6,205 bases of DNA, taken from positions 1-6,205 of the forward strand of contig CANGXE010000105.1 in NCBI GenBank assembly GCA_947457525.1, read 5' to 3'. This document shows, piece after piece, positions 1-4,436 of this stretch. The first letter of the stretch is position 1, and every line of letters begins with the position of its first letter. The position numbers were made by a program, and so were the translations under genes. The notes beneath the pieces are model-generated. The model saw only the letters and a list, made by a program, of their open reading frames with translations, was not told the DNA's origin and did not search any database. The DNA is from Bacteroidota bacterium (GTDB lineage Bacteria > Bacteroidota > Bacteroidia > Chitinophagales > LD1).

Positions 1-216
1 GATTTCATAGCCAGTGTTTATGCAGAGCATGAAGGTAAGCTTCAACTGCAAGCACGAATGAATTTGAACAACGGGAAAACAAGTGAGCTTAAGCTACAAC
101 CCGGCAAATACACCATCGTCTATCAGTCAGTTAAAAGCTACGATTCAGAAACGACCAAGTCGAAACAGTTTACAATTGAAGATGGAAGAACTAACGTCAT
201 TTATTTGCAGTTATGA
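1..216 (+). CDS. 3' end of a secreted-type protein paralogous to the downstream vWA protein (partial)
   Basis: Frame 1 is open from the first base to a TGA at 214-216, giving the last 71 residues of a protein that begins outside the window. The fragment is beta-rich. It contains LQPGKYTIVYQ followed by KQFTIEDGRTNVIYLQL, which lines up with LQPGRYRLIYR and KEIEITSGGSVSLKL at the end of the next gene (its residues 414-451). The two genes therefore share a C-terminal domain and are probably tandem paralogues. Its stop overlaps the ATG of the next gene (ATGA, 213-216), implying translational coupling and one operon. By analogy it may also carry an N-terminal vWA domain, but that part is not visible. 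This is an inference from the shared tail only. The alternative is another beta-sandwich surface or periplasmic protein with the same terminal domain. Confidence 0.75.
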   Translation, partial: DFIASVYAEHEGKLQLQARMNLNNGKTSELKLQPGKYTIVYQSVKSYDSETTKSKQFTIEDGRTNVIYLQL

Positions 217-1568
217 AATGGATAGTAATTACATTCTCATTTTTCTTAATGCTCTCCTTGAGTGCGCAAGAGCGCACCCGTATTTTGTTTTTGGTGGATG
301 GTTCCCTGAGTATGCGCAACGAATGGAAAGGCGGCACCAAATGGAATATAGCCACAGAAGTGCTTCAGGATTTAGCCGATAGCATTGAGAAAATTCCGAA
401 CACGGAAATGGGTATGCGCGTGTTTGGTCACCTATATCCCGAGCCGGACAAAAACTGCAGAGATTCCAAACTTGAAGTTCGTATCGATTCGAACAACGCT
501 AAAGCTATTCAAAAAAAACTTCTAGAAATTCGCCCGAAGGGCATCACACCATTGGTCTATTCTATCGAACGCTCGGCCACCGATTTTGGCAACGTAATGG
601 CTAAAAACATCATTATCATCATTACTGATGGAGAAGATGCGTGCGAGGGTGACCCCTGTTCTGTAAGCTTAACCTTGCAGCAAAATAACATAGTGCTACG
701 CCCATTTATCATTGGCATGCAGCTCAATCCCAAAAGCTTTGAAACCATGAATTGTATGGGCAAATTGTATAACACCAATTCTTCCGATGAATTTGTATCT
801 ACTATGAAAAAGGTGGTGATAGAAGCAATTTCCAAAACCACTTTTCAGGTTAATCTTCTTGATAAAGAGAAGAAACCAACCGAAACGAATGTAAATATGA
901 CCCTATTCGATTCGGAAACAGGCCTTCCTAAATATCATTTTTATCATACTATGAATGCACGCGGTTTGCCCGACACGATTACTGTTTCACCGATGTTCAA
1001 CTACCAATTGCAAATACATACCATCCCTTCTATTACCATTGACAATATCCAGTTTAAACAAAATGAACATCGAGTGATTGAAGTCAATGCGGCTCAAGGT
1101 TCTTTGCAGTTTGGCTGGCAAGAACCGGTATTGAAAAACATTAATACCGATCGAGTGAAGTTTTTGGTGAAGCCGGCCGGTGGTCGTGAAATTCATTTTG
1201 TTCAAACGCCCAACAGTACAGAAAAATATTTGACCGGAAGTTATTATGTAGAAGTGTTGACTTTGCCACGAGTATTGTTGACCAATGTCAAAATTGATCA
1301 AAGCAAAACGACAGAAATTCTTATTCCTGCGCCTGGATTGCTCGTCTTGCAAAAGAACAGCGAAGTGATTGGAAGTATTTTATATGTCGAAAAGGGGCAA
1401 TTAGTGAAAGTTTGCGATTTGAAAGCTAAAGACAAAATAGAAAATATTGCCTTGCAGCCCGGCAGATACCGATTAATCTACCGCCCGAAATTCAATCGCA
1501 GTATCCACACTTCGGTTGATAAAGAAATAGAAATAACTAGTGGCGGTAGTGTAAGTTTGAAGCTGTAA
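213..1568 (+). CDS. Secreted von Willebrand factor A (vWA) domain protein with beta-repeat tail
   Basis: A 451-residue exported protein. Residues 1-18 form a signal peptide (K2, hydrophobic core ITFSFFLMLSLSA, probable cut before Q19); there is no lipobox cysteine. Residues ~22-205 are a vWA domain. The metal-ion-dependent adhesion site is complete: D29-G-S31-L-S33 after strand ILFLV, T112 in KGITPL, and D139 in IIIITDGED. C82 (NCRDSKLEV) and the C144/C149 pair (DACEGDPC) match positions I recall as conserved in a family of exported bacterial vWA proteins; a disulfide is plausible. Residues ~210-451 are beta-rich with about three degenerate repeats. vWA domains bind protein ligands through Mg2+, so an adhesion or complex-assembly role at the cell surface or in the periplasm is possible, but no ligand can be named. 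The ATG overlaps the upstream stop, and the signal peptide supports this start. The transketolase-half gene follows after 12 nt. Confidence 0.9.
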   Translation: MKWIVITFSFFLMLSLSAQERTRILFLVDGSLSMRNEWKGGTKWNIATEVLQDLADSIEKIPNTEMGMRVFGHLYPEPDKNCRDSKLEVRIDSNNAKAIQKKLLEIRPKGITPLVYSIERSATDFGNVMAKNIIIIITDGEDACEGDPCSVSLTLQQNNIVLRPFIIGMQLNPKSFETMNCMGKLYNTNSSDEFVSTMKKVVIEAISKTTFQVNLLDKEKKPTETNVNMTLFDSETGLPKYHFYHTMNARGLPDTITVSPMFNYQLQIHTIPSITIDNIQFKQNEHRVIEVNAAQGSLQFGWQEPVLKNINTDRVKFLVKPAGGREIHFVQTPNSTEKYLTGSYYVEVLTLPRVLLTNVKIDQSKTTEILIPAPGLLVLQKNSEVIGSILYVEKGQLVKVCDLKAKDKIENIALQPGRYRLIYRPKFNRSIHTSVDKEIEITSGGSVSLKL

Positions 1569-1580
1569 AAAAACAAACCA

Positions 1581-2540
1581 ATGGCACTATCAGACTATGT
1601 TTCTACCAGCTCAAAAGACACGCGAAGCGGATTTGGTGTAGGTATTTTAGAACTTGGCAAAACCAACCCTAATGTGGTGGCGCTTTGTGCCGATTTAGCC
1701 GGTTCTTTGAAGCTCGATGCTTTTATCAAAGAATTTCCCGAACGTTTTATCCAATGTGGTATTTCTGAAGCTAACATGATAAGTGTAGCAGCCGGTTTGA
1801 CTATTGGCGGTAAAATCCCTTTTGCTACTTCATTTGCCAATTTCGCAACAGGCCGCGTTTACGATCAAATTCGCCAAAGCGTAGCTTACAGTGATAAAAA
1901 TGTAAAAATTGCCGCTTCGCATGCCGGTTTGACTTTGGGTGAAGATGGTGCCACGCACCAAATTTTAGAAGACATTGGGCTGATGCAAATGTTGCCGGGC
2001 ATGGTGGTAATTAATCCTTGCGACTATAATCAAACCCGCGAGGCAACTATTGCTGCTGCTGATCATGTCGGTCCGGTTTACTTACGTTTTGGACGTCCGG
2101 CTTGGCCTATTTTTATGCCCGAAGGACAATTCAAAATCGGCAAAGCTATTTTGATGAACGAAGGAAAAGATGTTTCGATTTTTGCGACCGGCCACTTGGT
2201 GTGGAAAGCACTCGAAGCCGCTCGTCAACTCGAAAGCGAAGGCTTGTCGGTTGAGTTAATCAATATACACACCATCAAACCGCTCGATTCTGAAGCCATT
2301 TTAAAATCTGTGGCGAAAACCAAATGTGCCGTAGTTTGCGAAGAGCACAATCGCATTGGTGGTTTAGGTTCATCGGTGGCGGCTTTGCTAGCGCAAGAAT
2401 TACCCACCCCAATTGAATTTGTGGCGGTGAATGATAGTTTTGGCGAAAGCGGCACGCCTGATCAATTGCTCACTAAATATGGCTTAGATACACCAAACGT
2501 AATTGAAGCCGCCCGCAAAGTCTTCAAAAGAAAAGGATAA
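1581..2540 (+). CDS. Transketolase, C-terminal subunit (split transketolase)
   Basis: A 319-residue protein matching the second half of transketolase, which moves two-carbon ketol units between sugar phosphates using thiamine diphosphate (pentose phosphate pathway, cytoplasm). Residues ~12-175 are the pyrimidine-binding domain: GISEANM contains the catalytic glutamate E63 that activates the cofactor, and residues 120-127 are the family signature GEDGATHQ, preceded by H114. Residues ~190-312 are the C-terminal domain (IFATGHLVWKALEAA, IKPLDSEAI, EEHNRIGGLGS). Full-length transketolases run about 620-670 residues. Here the diphosphate-binding N-terminal half is absent, so the protein should work with a separate N-terminal subunit of about 270-285 residues, a known split form. 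No such gene is in this window. DXS and E1-beta proteins share the fold, but length and motifs favour the split-transketolase type. The ATG is preceded by an A-rich spacer and no Shine-Dalgarno. Confidence 0.93.
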   Translation: MALSDYVSTSSKDTRSGFGVGILELGKTNPNVVALCADLAGSLKLDAFIKEFPERFIQCGISEANMISVAAGLTIGGKIPFATSFANFATGRVYDQIRQSVAYSDKNVKIAASHAGLTLGEDGATHQILEDIGLMQMLPGMVVINPCDYNQTREATIAAADHVGPVYLRFGRPAWPIFMPEGQFKIGKAILMNEGKDVSIFATGHLVWKALEAARQLESEGLSVELINIHTIKPLDSEAILKSVAKTKCAVVCEEHNRIGGLGSSVAALLAQELPTPIEFVAVNDSFGESGTPDQLLTKYGLDTPNVIEAARKVFKRKG

Positions 2541-2554
2541 AAAATAAAACAGCT

Positions 2555-2589
2555 AAAAATGCCACCCACAAAAAGGTGGCATTTTTTTT
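2555..2589 (+). terminator. Intrinsic terminator after the transketolase-half gene
   Basis: A perfect 12-bp stem, AAAAATGCCACC (2555-2566) with GGTGGCATTTTT (2575-2586), encloses an 8-nt loop and runs into a T8 tract (2582-2589). It lies 14 nt after the stop codon. The A run on the left arm mirrors the T run, so it could also stop transcription from the opposite strand. It separates the vWA/transketolase unit from the sigma-factor unit. Confidence 0.92.
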
Positions 2590-2645
2590 GAACGCAGCAT
2601 TTAACTTTTAACATTTACATTCGTCCAGATACAATAGGCCAAATT
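2590..2645 (+). promoter_or_regulatory. Inferred promoter/leader region of the sigma-factor operon
   Basis: This 56-nt gap between a strong terminator and the sigma-factor start must hold the operon promoter if the terminator works. TACATTCG at 2616-2623 differs at one base from the Bacteroidota -7 element TAnnTTTG, but no TTG sits at the expected ~19-nt spacing upstream. The match is therefore weak, and the promoter could instead be read by the ECF sigma factor itself (autoregulation). No exact box can be assigned. Confidence 0.3.
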
Positions 2646-3206
2646 ATGACCGACAGAGAACTTTTAGATCTTTATCACTCCGGCTCACCCGAGAAGGCGT
2701 TTAATGTGTTGATTAAAACATATCAGCAGCGCGTTTATTACCACATTCGCAGAATGGTGCAAGACCATGACGATGCGAATGACGTGATGCAAAATACGTT
2801 TATGAAAGTCTGGCGCGGTTTAGAGAATTACCGTGCCGATGCCCAACTTTTCACTTGGATTTACCGCATAGCCACCAATGAAACCATCACGTTTATCAAC
2901 TCCCGAAATAAACGGGCAGTTATCTCTTTTGACGGCAACGACTCGGATGAGGAGAATAGCTATGCGCCCTCGGCTTACATAAAAGGCGAAAGTCATCAAC
3001 TAGATGGCGAGAAACTACAAGCCCGTTTGCAAGCCGCCATTGACAGTCTGCCCGAAAAGCAAAAACTGGTTTTCAATCTGCGTTACTATGATGAAATGCC
3101 CTACGAGCAAATGAGCGAAGTGCTAGGTACTAGCGAAGGCGCACTGAAAGCCAGCTATCATCATGCAGCACAAAAAATTGAGAAATTTTTATTGAGTGAA
3201 GATTAA
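2646..3206 (+). CDS. ECF-family RNA polymerase sigma factor (sigma-70 family)
   Basis: A 186-residue extracytoplasmic-function sigma factor that would direct RNA polymerase to a specific set of promoters. Region 2 spans ~22-90: DDANDVMQNTFMKVW (42-56) is the region 2.2 core-polymerase contact, and FTWIYRIATNETITFINSR (69-87) covers 2.3/2.4, which melts and reads the -10 element. An acidic linker (D96-E103, DGNDSDEE) follows. Region 4 spans ~125-183 with SLPEKQKLVFNLRYYDEMPYEQ and the helix-turn-helix ending SEGALKASYHHAAQKI, which reads the -35 element. There is no region 1.1 or 3, and the length is normal for the class. It heads a three-gene unit with a membrane protein and an exported LTxxQ protein, the usual arrangement for a sigma factor held by a membrane anti-sigma factor. 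The stimulus is not visible in the sequence. Confidence 0.96.
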   Translation: MTDRELLDLYHSGSPEKAFNVLIKTYQQRVYYHIRRMVQDHDDANDVMQNTFMKVWRGLENYRADAQLFTWIYRIATNETITFINSRNKRAVISFDGNDSDEENSYAPSAYIKGESHQLDGEKLQARLQAAIDSLPEKQKLVFNLRYYDEMPYEQMSEVLGTSEGALKASYHHAAQKIEKFLLSED

Positions 3207-3239
3207 ACCTTCCGTTTTTATCATCGTCAAAGCACCGAA

Positions 3240-3848
3240 ATGAAGCCGACTAAAGACATAGAAAATGAGTTAAAGTCTGTTGCGCCATTGTTGGTTGGAC
3301 TGCATAAACCGGAGGCAAAAACTGCGCCCGATGGTTATTTTACGCAATTCAATGCAAAGTTCATGCAGCAAATAGTTGCGGAAGAAAATAAGGCGTTAGC
3401 ACCGATTTTAGCTTCATTAAACAAACCAACAGCGCCTCAGGTTTCAGTTGTTTATTTTCAGCATTTTGCCGATCAGTTGACGGGCAAAATAAAGGCAGAA
3501 GAAAAACAAGCTACTTTAAGTGCTTCACCTTCATGGCAAGATAGTCTCAATGCATTTATAGAGGAGAAACTTGCTTTTTTGTTTCGACCGCAGTTGGCGA
3601 TGGCTTTTGCCGGCACGTTTAGCGTTTTTTTTGTGGCCGTTATGTTTGTCACCAAAGTGGATCAATGCAGCGATATTGATTGTAAAATGGCCGCATTATC
3701 TACTAATGATTTAGATAAATATTGGGAAGAAAACGGAGCTGAATTAGCAGAATACGAAGAGGGAGTTGAAACCGATTGGCAAGTGAACTATGAAAATGAA
3801 TTACAAAAGCTCAACGATGAAGAATTGTTGCAAGCCATCAATGAATAA
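3240..3848 (+). CDS. Single-pass membrane protein, probable anti-sigma factor with duplicated cytoplasmic motif
   Basis: A 202-residue protein that I do not recognise as a named family. It has no signal peptide. Residues 1-~115 are soluble and probably cytoplasmic. Residues ~117-138 form one membrane segment (PQLAMAFAGTFSVFFVAVMF, preceded by R116), and ~139-202 would be periplasmic. Residues 15-53 and 54-92 are a tandem repeat alignable without gaps at an offset of 39, with about 15 identical positions including APxL, LxKP, YF, F, I and AEE. The first copy has PDGYFTQF, resembling a 'PxGYFexf' element I recall from Bacteroidota anti-sigma-like proteins. The C-terminal part is strongly acidic and holds C143 and C148 close after the membrane. 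The role is inferred from position (33 nt after the sigma gene), topology and size: bind and hold the sigma factor at the inner membrane until a periplasmic signal arrives. There is no zinc-type HxxxCxxC motif. Confidence 0.75.
   Translation: MKPTKDIENELKSVAPLLVGLHKPEAKTAPDGYFTQFNAKFMQQIVAEENKALAPILASLNKPTAPQVSVVYFQHFADQLTGKIKAEEKQATLSASPSWQDSLNAFIEEKLAFLFRPQLAMAFAGTFSVFFVAVMFVTKVDQCSDIDCKMAALSTNDLDKYWEENGAELAEYEEGVETDWQVNYENELQKLNDEELLQAINE
3282..3398 (+). repeat. Coding repeat copy 1 (39 residues) in the probable anti-sigma protein
   Basis: Encodes residues 15-53, with APLLVGLHKP at the start, PDGYFTQF in the middle and IVAEENKAL at the end. It pairs position by position with copy 2 at 3399-3515. 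The bases have diverged more than the protein pattern, so the duplication looks old. Confidence 0.8.
3399..3515 (+). repeat. Coding repeat copy 2 (39 residues) in the probable anti-sigma protein
   Basis: Encodes residues 54-92, with APILASLNKP, VVYFQHF and IKAEEKQAT aligning to copy 1 with no gap. The PDG before YF in copy 1 is SVV here, so the two copies may not bind equally. Confidence 0.8.
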
Positions 3849-3876
3849 TATTTTACATCATCCTAAATTTACACCT

Positions 3877-4320
3877 ATGAAAACAATTAAAACAGTAGCA
3901 GCTTTCGCTCTAGCGTTGATCTTTACTATGCCACTCTTTGCACAACCGAAACAAGGCGATGGTAAAGAAAAAGTCGAAGCATTGAAAATTGCTTTTATTA
4001 CCGAAAAATTGAGTTTAACGCCCGACCAAGCGCAAAAATTTTGGCCGACTTACAACCAGTTTAATGATGAGATGAAGCAACTCCGCCAAACCTACAAACC
4101 TACTCCCGATGCACCACTTACTGCTGACCAAACAATCGAGTTTGACCAAAAGAAGTTGGATTTAAAGAAGAAATACAAAGCACAGTTTGAAACCATTTTG
4201 GGCAAAGAGAAAGTGAATACCCTTTACAGCCTTGAAGACGAGTTTCGCAGAAAAATGAAAGAGCTGCATGACCAACGCCATTCAGGTCCTCCTGCCGGAG
4301 CAGGTCCGCGCAAACCTTAA
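3877..4320 (+). CDS. Exported Spy/CpxP-like LTxxQ-motif protein
   Basis: A 147-residue exported protein. The start is set at ATG 3877 because it begins a clean signal peptide (MKTIKTVAAFALALIFTMPLFA, probable cut before Q23). An earlier in-frame ATG at 3790 lies inside the upstream gene and would put a polar stretch ahead of the signal. The mature part is almost all charged helix. L47-T-P-D-Q51 within EKLSLTPDQAQKFWPTYNQF is the LTxxQ motif of Spy/CpxP-type periplasmic proteins, and a second LTADQ lies at 81-85. Helices ~86-132 follow, then a Pro/Gly-rich tail. Relatives act as periplasmic chaperones or as metal/stress sensors that modulate signalling. It is last in the sigma/anti-sigma unit, 28 nt after the membrane protein, so it may sense for, damp, or be an output of that system. 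Which of these holds cannot be decided from sequence. Confidence 0.85.
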   Translation: MKTIKTVAAFALALIFTMPLFAQPKQGDGKEKVEALKIAFITEKLSLTPDQAQKFWPTYNQFNDEMKQLRQTYKPTPDAPLTADQTIEFDQKKLDLKKKYKAQFETILGKEKVNTLYSLEDEFRRKMKELHDQRHSGPPAGAGPRKP

Positions 4321-4344
4321 ATCCTATCTCAACATATTTTACCC

Positions 4345-4379
4345 AAAGAGTGACTTTATCGCAAAGGCACTCTTTTTTT
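4345..4379 (+). terminator. Intrinsic terminator after the LTxxQ protein gene
   Basis: AAAGAGTG (4345-4352) pairs with CACTCTTT (4368-4375). After an A/G mismatch, an inner CTTT/AAAG stem (4354-4357, 4363-4366) closes a 5-nt loop. A T7 run (4373-4379) follows. It lies 24 nt after the stop and ends the sigma-factor operon. Confidence 0.9.
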
Positions 4380-4436
4380 ATATGAGCGCTCTAAACTGTC
4401 GTTGAATAAAACTGTTTATTTGCGCAAAAAATAGTA
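4380..4436 (+). promoter_or_regulatory. Inferred promoter/leader region of mutS2
   Basis: The 57 nt between the terminator and the GTG start should hold the mutS2 promoter. TTTATTTG at 4415-4422 is one base from the Bacteroidota -7 element TAnnTTTG, but it is only 14 nt from the start codon and has no TTG 19 nt upstream. No box can be assigned. No Shine-Dalgarno precedes the GTG; the leader is A-rich (CAAAAAATA). Confidence 0.3.

Noticed and set aside
83..382. A 99-codon + strand open frame spanning the junction of the first two genes
   Set aside because: It overlaps the end of the upstream gene and the start of the vWA gene in a third frame. The product has no domain, whereas the other two frames show clear homology to each other and to a family.
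987..1352. A 121-codon open frame on the minus strand
   Set aside because: It is antisense to the vWA protein, which has a signal peptide, an intact metal site and continuous beta repeats. The antisense product has no recognisable features.
2594..2623. Bacteroidota-type promoter (TTG-N19-TAnnTTTG) upstream of the sigma factor
   Set aside because: Only a one-mismatch -7 element (TACATTCG, 2616-2623) is present and no TTG sits at the required spacing. The nearest TTG (2588-2590) is 25 nt away and inside the terminator tail.
3790..3876. Longer form of the LTxxQ protein starting at ATG 3790
   Set aside because: It would overlap the preceding gene by 59 nt and add 29 polar residues before a typical signal peptide. 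ATG 3877 gives a standard exported protein.
4415..4422. TTTATTTG as a -7 promoter element for mutS2
   Set aside because: It has one mismatch to the consensus, no -33 TTG at 19 nt, and lies only 14 nt before the start codon. It could be chance in AT-rich DNA.
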